DNA of 64,000 bases from Oasisia sp. SBJ-2009. Lineage: Eukaryota > Annelida > Polychaeta > Sabellida > Siboglinidae. The notes under the pieces are model-generated. The model was not told the origin of the DNA. It did no database searches and saw nothing but the letters and a program-made list of their open reading frames with translations. The translations under genes and the position numbers were made by a program. Shown here in pieces: positions 54,074-64,000 of this stretch (within the stretch, counting starts at the first letter, position 1; every line of letters begins with the position of its first letter). The stretch is taken from contig OZ024856.1 in the NCBI GenBank assembly GCA_964017155.1, positions 45,134,610 through 45,198,609 of the forward strand, written 5' to 3'.

Positions 54074-57000
54074 TTAATCAAGACAACAAACACACATTAA
54101 ACTACCTAAATTCACACTGCTCGTTTGTGTAAGAAACATGTCACTATGACGAAGCACAGATGGCACACCGACATTAGTGCAACAGTGTCATATACACATC
54201 ATAAACCGCAGTGCCTTTCTCAAAGCAATCATACTTTGCAAAGGGATACGGAAGTCAGTACACCTGCACGAGGAACGAACAATGACCCGGGACAAATATA
54301 GCAACAGGATCATAACCAGCGGCAAGGAAATGTCACTGCATATATCTTCCGAGAGTCACGGGAGCTTAGAAGGGTGGGGAAGCAATTCTAGGGTGTCTAG
54401 TCCTGATTATTCAAGCTTGTGGTTGCTGAACCGGATATCGGTCTGCTTCTAGTTCTAGGTATCACGTTGAACACCATGGTTCACCTACACTGCAGTACAA
54501 GTCTATGGTAATTACTGGCCTAACTACCAGACAGTCATTCACCCTGCATCTCAGGTACATATATGTCCCTGGGTGTGACATCAACACAGGCAAAACTGTA
54601 TAATCAGCTCGGCTCATTTTCGTACTACTTTGCACAAAGACAGTGGAGTCTTAAAATGCACACAGATTACATCAGTAACAGACACATATGATGTATCGCT
54701 TTACTCAAGTTTCTAGTGCATGGTGTCTGGGAAAGACCAATTTAAGGCAGCCACTAAGAGAAGCAATTACTAAAACTTGTCAAAAAATGGAAATCCACCA
54801 CTGATGATGGAAAGCACTTAGAAGATTGCATCAAAAGCAAAACGTTGCTTTGTATAGGACAAAGAAAGTCATGCATTTGAACTCACTTGAAAGGAGACAC
54901 AACTGCATGAATCCGAATGAAAACTTGTTAAACTGTTTGTCATTGCAATTAAGCCCCTTTGATCAAAGGCAAAGCTGACAAAACCAAACGAGATCCGATG
55001 TGTATAGAGTCTGAGAGTGCAAGACTGTTTAGGCAGCTTGACAAAAAAACTGTTGACTGATATTATCATACAAAACTAATGAGTCGAAATGTTTATTAAA
55101 ACAGTTGTGCGCTTGCGTATAACACTATAATAATATTATGATGATGCCGATAACGCGCCAGTCCTAAATCAATGAAATTTGACAATCGACAGACAGCTGT
55201 AGCCAGTAGAGCGAATCCGAAAGTAACAACAAACAAACACGGAAACAGGTATCTCAGAAATCCACTTCCTGGACAATCCTACGTACAACCCCAAGCCATA
55301 TGATATTGCAGTTCTCCGTTTTAGAATTACTGTTGAAATCATACGCTAAATGTACCTAGTAATCAAAGGTTATAACTGTTAACCCGATCATCATACAAGT
55401 TGTTCCCTCCCGCCTGCCGACCTATTTATAAGGGATTTGGCGGTAATCGCCAGGTGGCGCACAACAGGACGCCATGGTCTACATATTGATTGACCGCGAT
55501 CTTAATACCTAGAGTATTGTATTGTGCGTGTAATTACAATCGTGTAATTTTGCTTCGTCTGAATTGATTAATTACTGCAAGATTTCAGCTGTGAATATAT
55601 TAGTACAAATGTACCAACGACTGGCACATTTAAACTGAGTCTGAGATACTGCAATGAATGTGTAACTGTAGTGTAAGTGTAATTCAACAAAGTGGTTTCA
55701 GTTATTATTAGTCTTGGTTTAAAATTATTAGATTTGGTTATGCATAATTTGTCATGTCGGGAGACAATAAGTAAAGGACCCATGAGAGTGTGTGTACGTA
55801 TCAGTCCGTTTTTACTGTAAACTCGCTTGTAACCGTTGCCAAAGTGACTGTTCCCAAAAACAAAACAGACGTGTTCAGCATTTTCAATAACAAAACACGA
55901 TTCGGGGGGCTAGTCACAAATTTCAGTGACGTCAGTGTACCTTTGGCCAGAAGTACCAAATGAATATAAAATGAAACTATATGTACAACTGCGTGCGTAT
56001 ATGAATCAACGTTGACAGGCGTGCATTGCATCGCCGTCGGCGGTAATTCCAACATTCCACGATGGCGTGTTGTGGTTTGGTTATCGAAGGTACACAGCGT
56101 CGTAAGTGGCTCCATTTTCCGCAGGAGAAATGCTTTACAACATATCGACCTGCCTGCATGCTTGGAAGCATTTACTTTCATAACGGGTCAACGCTGTATT
56201 CATATGGTACACGATAGAAACACCACTTCCGGTGTGAATCAGGCATCATTTACATTACACCCCCGTCAACAAAAAGGCAACGTTTTTATAGCGTCAGCGC
56301 TCTTCTTTCCAGTCTGCTTTACTGCGTTTTTGCTAGTGTTCCTAGTCAGATATGTATATTGATAAAGGCATTGAATTTACTGGGTTTGGCTACGATGACA
56401 TAGTCCACCAGTCACCACTGCTTCACTTTGGCGTCTAACAGTTAGTGTTTGTTAGCTATAATATTTTTATTCATTGAAATCAACCAGATGCATCTACTCT
56501 CTCATCAAACGTTCATGGCAGGAGACCTAATGGTACGCGGATACATGGAACACCATTGAACAGGGTCGTATCCACGAGTGAGTCAGCCACCCAATCAGTC
56601 TGTAGTAAAGTTATTATAAAGCCATAACAAATTATTGCATGCCTAATAATGACGGATATGTTGATTAGTCTAAATTAGACATCCTTTACAACAACCATAC
56701 ACGCCCAAGCATCTTTATCCTTTGCATTTATCCATATACGGAAAAACTGCATGTTCACCACACAAATGTTGTGTAAACTAATCAAATGTTAGCAACAAAA
56801 TGACTTGTTTTTTAAAGATGTATTTGGCTGTGGACATGCAACTGGATCTCTGCATAAATTCGACTCGAATATAGAAATAAAATGTATTTAATTAAATCTA
56901 CGCAAAAAGAGTGGTATAACGCTCTCCCTAAAGACGTGTATTCCTTGAAGCGTTTTATGGACGGCATCCAAGGTGAGGTGTTAATGAAACGCAATTTTTA

Positions 57001-57118
57001 TTTTCTATCCTAGTTAAGGAGCCAGATAATATATTGTTAATAATGTTTTTAAAGTGGGATCAGTTGGTCTACAAAATTCTGATTTACGACAATATTGTCG
57101 TTACTGAATAGCAATATA
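54074..57118. other. Sequence upstream of the first visible PDZ-gene exon, no confident gene
   Basis: The missing 5' exon of the PDZ gene should lie here or further right. A donor-like GTGAGT on the - strand at about 54888 follows a phase-compatible ATG (MQLCLLS), but support is weak. No repeat was recognised otherwise. Confidence 0.3.
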
Positions 57119-57125
57119 CACAAAT

Positions 57126-57208
<83 letters not shown>
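57119..57208. repeat. (TA)n microsatellite with GTATATG interruptions
   Basis: About 90 bases of TA, immediately before a GC-rich hairpin. Confidence 0.95.
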
Positions 57209-57213
<5 letters not shown>

Positions 57214-57214
57214 C

Positions 57215-57233
57215 GACCCTCGCGTTTTGCGAG
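57215..57233. other. Perfect hairpin CCCTCGC-GTTTT-GCGAGGG
   Basis: A 7-bp GC-rich stem with a 5-base loop directly follows the TA tract and marks a sharp rise in CpG content. Function unknown. Confidence 0.7.
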
Positions 57234-58320
57234 GGTACGTGGTAGTATATTAACATCAACGCCCATATCCGGTGGTAAATTACCTTGTCCACCATCGGGT
57301 TTGCGTGGCTCAGCGGTGCGTCCCCTTTCGACGTCCCCTTGGAAATTCGGGTTTTCGTATACGTGATCTGTAGTGGCGCTTGTCCCGTTCCGCTTCGTCG
57401 CGTCTTGCTTTGCTGAAATCAGATAAGTCCGAGTTAAATAACGTAGGTTACGCGAATCCGCGAAGACGATCGTCCGACTATAAGCGGGCTTAATTTCCCT
57501 ACACTACTAAGATCTCCGTTCGAACTACTTGCACGCAAGATCGCGTGTCTGTCAGCCGAGTGATCGACCACTGTCGCTATTAACCGTGACCCCTCGGGCA
57601 GTGTCTCCTTTGTGTCTCGTGCTGTCCCCTAAATTATGACGGGATATATTATGTTGTTTCGCGATCCGACAATTGTCCGCGTCGCGACGACACAAACGAT
57701 TCCGTCCTGGCTAGTGTGTCTACTTATGTCAGAATCTCATTGTACAAATGATAAATTATACCTGTTGAAGCGACTTATTCGGTTACATATTGCAGGGGTG
57801 GATGGGGCGGATGGCGTAGACGGGATGGATGAATGGCGGCGAAGATTTTTTCCCAGAAGAAAGGTGCTTCGTTATCACATAGCATCGGTGTTCCCTGTCG
57901 GAGCTCAAAGGTACAGGTTTTTGTAAAACGACGTTTTCCTGTATCTATACGGGCCTCCAAGATAACGTCCGACATAACTCTCCGTGCCGTCTCGACCTGC
58001 TCTGTCGGTCTTTTGTGAGTTACTAGCTACGCGACGCCCATTCCGCCATCTTAAAGATGGCTGCCATTAAGGCGAACTTGAAAGCAACAAGATTGATGTG
58101 GCCCGTAAAGTCCCGCGAGGAACGCTACAAATCAGCGAAGCCACCACCGCTATTTGTTAGGGCGGCTCATAAAGACGACCACAGTCAACGCCTCTGCTCT
58201 ATATGATAATTGGTAGACGCTTTGATCCAAGTGCCCGCACCTCAGCTAACTCGAAGTTACCGTGCGTTGGTGCTAGGTCAACATTCGTCGGGGTCCATAA
58301 CCTCAATAAATAATATTTGA
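57234..58320. promoter_or_regulatory. CpG-rich stretch with YY1-type motifs, possible promoter
   Basis: CpG density is visibly higher than in the preceding introns. At 58043-58061 two AAGATGGC motifs face away from each other (CCGCCATCTTAAAGATGGCT), the form of YY1 sites found near start sites of TATA-less genes. On the - strand an ATG at 57975 opens 66 codons; on the + strand an ATG at 58057 opens 49 codons (MAAIKANLKATRLMWPVKS). Neither product is recognised. This may be the PDZ gene's promoter or an unrelated start. Confidence 0.35.
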
Positions 58321-60204
58321 TCGGCACGATTAACTTGTAGCGATGGTGTGACAATGCAAACTATAAATGGTGACACATCGTGAGATCGATTCTCCCTCAA
58401 ACCTATTATCCCGCAGTGAATAGCTGACGTAAAGAATGTGGATACCATCGTTGTGGATTGGTCTTTGGATAAAAACGATAAACGTTATAAGCTTTGCAAT
58501 TCTCGGGAGCCTGTAGACCGCGAAGCAGCGAACACAACTAAATCTGACGTGATGTCCATACTAAACCCTGTACACAGTGAGTTTCGAAGACATGGTAGGA
58601 TGTATCATTGCAACCCGAGTCCTCGGTAGAAACATCATAATCGAGCAATTTCCTTCCTAACTTACTTTAAGAATTTTTTTCATATATTGGGCTGGGTAGG
58701 CTGCTACTAAGATCACCATTTTCGTGTACGCATGACAATGCAGCAATGTGTGACTGTCTGCAAAGGGAACTGTGGTGACATAATACGTGACAACTGTAGT
58801 AAAACCTAGAGATAAAGCGTATGGACACTGCCGCTGTTATTATAGAGAATGCCGCTGAAGAGGCAATATTCTGGAACCGAAACGTAGAGAGCCTGGGTCA
58901 CGTTTCGCGACGTTAATCTGACACTGAAGAGCTCCAGGGTTGTCTAGGGTAACTGAGGTACAGGTTGTAAAGGGAGACTGACATAAATGCGGGCAAGAAA
59001 CGTAGTGAAACCCTTCTGGGTTAATGGGAGCTGAGTCACATGGCACGGGTTGTCTGCGGCTTTCACGGTCGACTGAACTTCGGTTTTGCGTTCTTGTTTC
59101 TGTACGACGACGTTGCACCAGTTATTACGAAGGCTGCAGAAAGTGACACGGTGAGATAGTTCAACGTTATATAACACATTAAAAAAGTGTGTTTGATTGT
59201 TTGTTTGAATTGTGTTGAATTAATGCTATGAAAATAATCACTGTGACAGCCGACGTCGGACCCTCTTGTAGTATCATACAATTGTGCTTATATTGCTGTA
59301 CTTTTGTGGTTAAATAGACATGTGTAGTGATTCTTCCTTTGCAAGAGAATACTCAATTGTTGTCATGCTGTGAAGAATGTGATTGTGTTGAACTTGAACG
59401 TTGGCAGAAAGAACACGAAATCCCACCCACCTCTCGACTGAGTGGACTCGATTTAGGATGTCGTGAATAGAACGAATATAAATGGAGGTCACCGGGCAAG
59501 TAAATATACGTACTTATTGTCCAGCTCGGTGATTCTGCGGGCAAGTGTCACATGACACGAGCCACAACTTCCAACACTTATCTTCACCGTGCAGGTTGTC
59601 TTACACCCACTACAGCGCTTTGATAAACATAGTCACTATCGGGTGTCCGTTTATGACGGTATGAGTGTTACGCACATACCAAACGTATACGTGTGCGTAA
59701 ATGCGTGCGTGCGCGTGTGTGTGCGTTTGCGCGCGTGTGTAAGTATGCCTGCTTGTGTTCAGTTTAACATATGATAGATGCCATACTAGTGCATGTTGTC
59801 CCAGTAGGGGTGTTGCATTACAAAAGACCACAATGAGAATTCTAGGTTTTATGCGAGTCTCAAAAGTCCTGTTTATTCATTGCGAGTCGCAAATCCCCAT
59901 TGGACATCGGAAGCGGGATGTTGTTGGAGACCTGACGTGAAATCTTGGAGATATGCTTTTATTCCGGAAATTATAAACCCCCTGAGACTTCCCGGAAATC
60001 CGGGGGTGTTGGCAGGCTTAGGCATGTGGCTGCCTATTATTACTTTCAAAGAACACTGTACATAAATATTTCAAAATGTAATCGTTATAGTAAAATTTAA
60101 TGTGTGCATGTATGTGCATGTGTGGATGCGTGCATGAATTTGGACTAGTCTGTAGCCTAGAAGGGGAAACGAAGTTATCTGTCTCTCCCGAAATCCCAGT
60201 CATA
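58321..60204. other. No gene recognised
   Basis: Moderate-GC sequence. There is a small TGCG/GTGTGC-rich patch at 59698-59742. No exon or known repeat was supported. Confidence 0.4.
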
Positions 60205-60325
60205 GCCATCAAAGTGAACGAAATTGCGCAACTTTGTAAACGATAGGTTGTGTACCCAAAGTCTAGTACCCTCAGTTGACAATAAGGTGTTCTACCACAA
60301 AGCCACCGCGCCTCCTTCCACAGCA
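60205..60325 (-). mobile_element. SINE fragment
   Basis: GTGAACGAAATTGCGCAACTTTG, TGTAAACGATAGG and ACCACAAAGCCACCGCGCC resemble, in inverse orientation, the head and body of the SINE at 26.1 kb and 39.1 kb. Confidence 0.55.
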
Positions 60326-60479
60326 TAACACCAGCACACGATTACATATCCCGCTACTTTCTATACAGTGAACACTCCAGCGAGAGCACCGTATAACGAC
60401 CGCACGTTTAACCGTGGACACCGGTGGTATTCTCTATCGCACTGCAGAGTCTAAACGTACTTTACTCTCCATTAATATT

Positions 60480-60900
60480 CGCGTTCCCGCACGCTTGACT
60501 GGTCAGCGTAAATGCCCACCGCTTCCCGAGTGTCTGCGCCGGCCTAGGCCTGGCAGTCGCCGCGAGTGAGAACGGACCTCGACCGCCGCGCCCGAGCGCC
60601 AAATGTTCGTGCTTTAATTAGCGTGACACGCTGCTCTACTAAGCCTATTTAAATTACAACACGGCCGTCGGCGCACACACTGGGCCTATGACAAAAGCGC
60701 GCCCAGTTCGGACGTGTCTCCCACAAAGAACAGGTATTTTATTTCCGCAACAATGGTGGTGTCCCGTTGCGGAATTGACATGCGACGCAATTTGCGGCGA
60801 CTTTCGACCATCAGTCGTTGGTGTCGCCGTCGAGCCTAGGAGAGAAGGCGTCCTAATAGACCACTGCCCGTCCAGCCACATCAAAGCTCCGTAGACGCGG
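60480..60900. promoter_or_regulatory. CpG-dense stretch, possible promoter
   Basis: The highest CpG density of the window lies at about 60480-60610 (for example GTCTGCGCCGGCCTAGGCC and GACCGCCGCGCCCGAGCGCC). A TATTTAAAT box at 60648-60656 lies beside it. It is a candidate start region for the - strand PDZ gene or for a gene off the right edge. No exon was confirmed. Confidence 0.35.
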
Positions 60901-63900
60901 TGGGTAGGACGGAATTGGGGTAGGGCGGAGAGGGACGATTACCCTGGTCAGTTGACCCTTCTGTGACGGGAGGTTTGCACTTTCTGAGGAGCCTCTTCTG
61001 CACACTCCATCTATCGAGTTTCCATCCGTACCAACTGCAAGGGTTCTGTTTCGACTGATTACCGATGTAGATTAATTAAGAGTTTTGGGTCAAACTTTTA
61101 ATAATTTACCGGGTGTCCCTAAACCTCCGGCACGCTGACTTCACATCTTGCTGTTTTCCGCCGGATACTTGGGTCATATATAACGTATGTGGGGTATATC
61201 CTGCATAGTAAACAAAAACAGGAAATGTCTAGTCTGCACAGAACGTTCGTTGTATATTTATATATTCCCTGTACTCCTGTAGATGTGCGTTCTCTTGTAT
61301 GCGAAAAAGCACAAAGATCTGCAAATAACAGAGCTTTGATGAAGGATGTTCACATATGTAATAATTAAATTACAGATACCACATCCGCCTCCATTCCAAG
61401 AAAATAACGCGCACTGGAAGGCGACAATTTTGTGTTATCGGCAGTCTTGGCAGATCTGACGGTGGAGTTAAGTGAATGCTATCGGTGTCGCAGTAGAAGT
61501 TTTCGTTGGTGTCTTTCCAGCGAACGTGTTTAATCGCTAAACAAGTCACATAGCTAGTAAAGGTCATTGTCATAGGTAACGTGAGATGTTTTGTGAGAAT
61601 ACATCATCACAGCGGTGGTCACGGGTGATGGTCCCTCTAGCACCCGGAGCGCGACCACCGACACGTCGTAACTACACCGTCGTTGTGAGACCACCTCGTT
61701 AAATGTGAGTTGGCCGTAGGTGTGCTGTGGGTCGGGTCTTGCTGCTCTTTTTGTTGTAAGATGGTACAGTTACATCGCAACAACAGTATTCCCACTCTTC
61801 CCATGGTTTGAAGTCCCTCATATGTCGATGTTACGGCAAGAAAAAATAGACAAAGAGAGCGTGGGAAACATAAGAGGATTCTAGAGGGAGAAGAGGGAGA
61901 CGGACGCTGGAGTTGAGCGGCAATGCAAAGAATATCTTGAAATTGCAAAGCTGAACCGCTGAGGTGGAACACAGTTGAACAAGATCGATTAAGTAGCGTG
62001 GTGTGGTATCGTCGAACGGTTTGAAAGAGGTGGCTCTCTTCCCACAAGGGATGGGTCCCTTCCCACAAGGGACCAACGGGGAGAAAGAAACAGTTTTCTG
62101 CTGCACGGCAAATGTCGCTTTTGTCAGGTGCAGTCAGTGGACTGAAAACAGGATTATGTAGACCGAGTACCGCGGCCAGTGAATGTAGGCCCATTTGTGT
62201 ATTCAGCGAAGCGAGTCCGTCCAGGTGGACTGCTGATTGTCTACGCTCGACTGCGGCAGCGTGGTTACGTAATAGGCCTACAGGTAAGAGTATCACTAAC
62301 AATGGTCATGAGTCAACGTTCGTATGCAGGAGGCAAACACTGAAATGTGCGTTTCGTGTATGGTTCAACGTACGTGACTCTGCAACTGTATTGCTGATGG
62401 TAAATGGTGACTTACTGTTTAATACTACATTGATTACAATGTCTCTTTCTGTGACTTGTGTACCCCACTGATGAAGGACGTGTGACACTCTTTGAGTAAC
62501 TGTCTTACAAGTAGTGGCACTTCAACAACAATGATCTGACAATGGCGCAGTTGTGACACTGTTTACCAATGGCCTTTACAAGAGGTGGCATTGTTAGAGT
62601 AATGGCTTTCATGTTGTGACACTGTTTTCGTAATGCCAGCTCACGCTGTGTGGTGCGGTTTAGACAGTTTTTGCATGGAACTATTAAGCCGAAGCAATTA
62701 CTTCGGAATCATCGAGTGACACGTAATAAAAAGTTGTTTCCGGCTGAGTTACGATACGTATGAAAGATCACCCCATGAGTACGGGAGCTGGGTATTTGCT
62801 ACCCCTCCACGTACAAAATAATGCATGTAAATGCCTGATGTCAGTTTTGTCAAAAGTGCCTTCTATCTAACTGAATCAAATCGAATATAATCTAAATAAA
62901 TATAACTTAACCCTAAACCTAATACTAAACTTAAATACGTTGGTATATAGGAACAGTCATGAAAGGGTATTCGGACGTGGAGGGGTAGCAAATAGGCATC
63001 GCCGTGAGTACGTGGGGTTCCTGAGTGGTTGTGTTATATCAACAGCCAAGTCGCAGTCACAACATCGGACCGAGGTGAAGGAGACCAGGTTATAATCTGT
63101 ATATTAACCTGTGTTTCTTGTCATATGAAAGAATTATACCCGGGACATTACTTAAATTTGTGGTAACAGAAACATAAGTAAATTAATTCAGTTATGTGAA
63201 ACGCCATAAACTCTTGGGAGATTAGAAATGGAATAGAATTTGAAGGCAACAGAAGCAGCGGGAAATCTGGGAAAAGGTTGTGGAAGATTGGTTAAGTCTT
63301 GGAAAAGAACTTGCGTTTTATAAACAATATACTAAAGCGGCTGCGTCAAAAAACTGATGAGCAAATTCTTTAGTAAAAATTCGCACCTATATAAATTCCA
63401 TCAAAACGAACTTCTGGCCGAAAGTTCCTGTTGAACGCGGGCACGGGTGCAGAATTTGCTACATATCGCCATCGGCGAATCAGCATAGTTACAACGTCGC
63501 CAGGACAGGGTAATTGGACAGGAACTTTGTAAATGATGTCATGTCTGCGTCGCTATCTACCAGCAGAATATGTAACCACTATCTGCGTGGTCGTTCGTTG
63601 GCCGGGTGGGTTCATAGCCCCAAGAAACGGCGCACGTCTGTCAGGAGACTTCAAATGCCGACATGGGCGATGTCTTCAAGCGCCGCCAACACCGGGCGAG
63701 TCTTTGTGTCGTCCACTCGATATGTATATGTCTGGTTCTTTGCCCGCGGCAACCGGGTACAACAATGTCCTAGTGCTCACGACTCCGTGCCTCCAGGCAG
63801 TGGAAGTAGGCAGTCGCCAACGTTAAAAAACCGCACCTTATAATGTTCCAAGTTTGAACTACCCAATTGTGGCTTTAACTCCTGGTCGAAGGTTTCGTTT

Positions 63901-64000
63901 GGTTCAACTACGATAAGTTGTTCCATTTCAGGTTCCAATAGTAAAGTGTAACACATAGTTGTTTAAAATGCTGGTAATTACTGGAGAGTTAAGCGCATAC
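60901..64000. other. Right end of window, no gene recognised
   Basis: Open frames occur, including 221 codons on the - strand at 61637-62302, but none shows a known domain or splice-supported structure. Notable items are a small tandem duplication of CCCTTCCCACAAGGGA near 62035-62075 and a 20-bp inverted repeat at 62793/62975. Confidence 0.4.
62793..62994. repeat. 202-bp segment bounded by perfect 20-bp inverted repeats
   Basis: TATTTGCTACCCCTCCACGT at 62793-62812 is matched by its exact reverse complement at 62975-62994. The interior is AT-rich with CTAAACCTAATACTAAAC. It could be a small MITE; no clear target duplication was seen. Confidence 0.7.

Noticed and set aside
54888..55069. Candidate first exon of the PDZ gene (ATG, MQLCLLS, then GTGAGT donor)
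   Set aside because: The phase fits the 52146-52204 exon, but there is no promoter signal, conservation or hydrophobic/other motif to support it, and a competing candidate exists at 57.9 kb.
56062..56217. Short + strand ORF starting MACCGLVIEG with RRKWLHFPQEK, slightly THAP-like
   Set aside because: Only 51 codons. The zinc ligand pattern of a THAP domain is not complete and no downstream exon was found.
58438..58629. 63-codon + strand ORF
   Set aside because: No domain, no splice context and not recognised. Kept as non-coding.
61637..62302. 221-codon open frame on the - strand
   Set aside because: No recognisable domain, internal local duplication, unusual composition and no supporting splice structure. 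It is probably chance openness in moderate-GC sequence.

Overview
This is a window of animal nuclear DNA. It contains split genes with GT..AG introns, long AT-rich introns, many TA/CA/GA microsatellites, tRNA-headed SINEs and LINE fragments. The gene content (an epsilon/eta-type novel protein kinase C, calmodulin-lysine N-methyltransferase, an AHNAK/periaxin-like PDZ protein) and the repeat landscape suggest an invertebrate, most likely a marine lophotrochozoan such as a mollusc. That placement is an inference; no single sequence here proves it.

Layout from left to right: (1) 1-2880 holds the last two coding exons of a novel-type PKC on the + strand, whose C-terminus carries an unusual Ala/Thr/Val-rich extension of about 200 residues. 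(2) 2881-8102 is the tail-to-tail junction between PKC and the next gene, with candidate poly(A) signals of the two genes about 85 bp apart. (3) 8103-18275 is a complete ten-exon CAMKMT gene on the - strand (303 codons). Its introns hold a 31-bp minisatellite, a MITE with a clear target-site duplication, SINEs, and a 5'-truncated LINE with an open 655-codon reverse transcriptase frame. (4) 18276-18597 is a short head-to-head promoter interval. (5) 18598-23288 is an eight-exon + strand gene (293 codons) joining a 3-hydroxyacyl-CoA dehydrogenase NAD-binding domain, apparently lacking its catalytic residues, to a C-terminal IAP-type RING finger. It is followed by a 1.25-kb tandem array built from its own last coding segment, stop codon included. 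(6) 24.5-30.5 kb is intergenic or UTR sequence with one SINE. (7) 30658-52204 is the 3' part of an AHNAK/periaxin-like PDZ gene on the - strand (four exons seen), with introns of 2.9, 9.7 and 6.9 kb full of repeats. (8) 52.2-64 kb has no recognised exon. It contains a long inverted repeat and CpG-richer stretches that may hold the 5' end of the PDZ gene.

The most unusual items are the dehydrogenase-RING fusion (possibly an NAD-binding pseudoenzyme turned E3 ligase) and three minisatellites that sit on exon edges. One array copies the stop-codon end of the RING exon, one copies the 5' splice site of the PDZ exon, and one places splice-acceptor-like sequence just before the last CAMKMT exon. 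The PKC tail repeat also reads at DNA level as a run of palindromic X-box (RFX-type) motifs. All splice junctions were placed by eye from reading frame, GT/AG sites and remembered family sequences; no alignment or transcript data were used.
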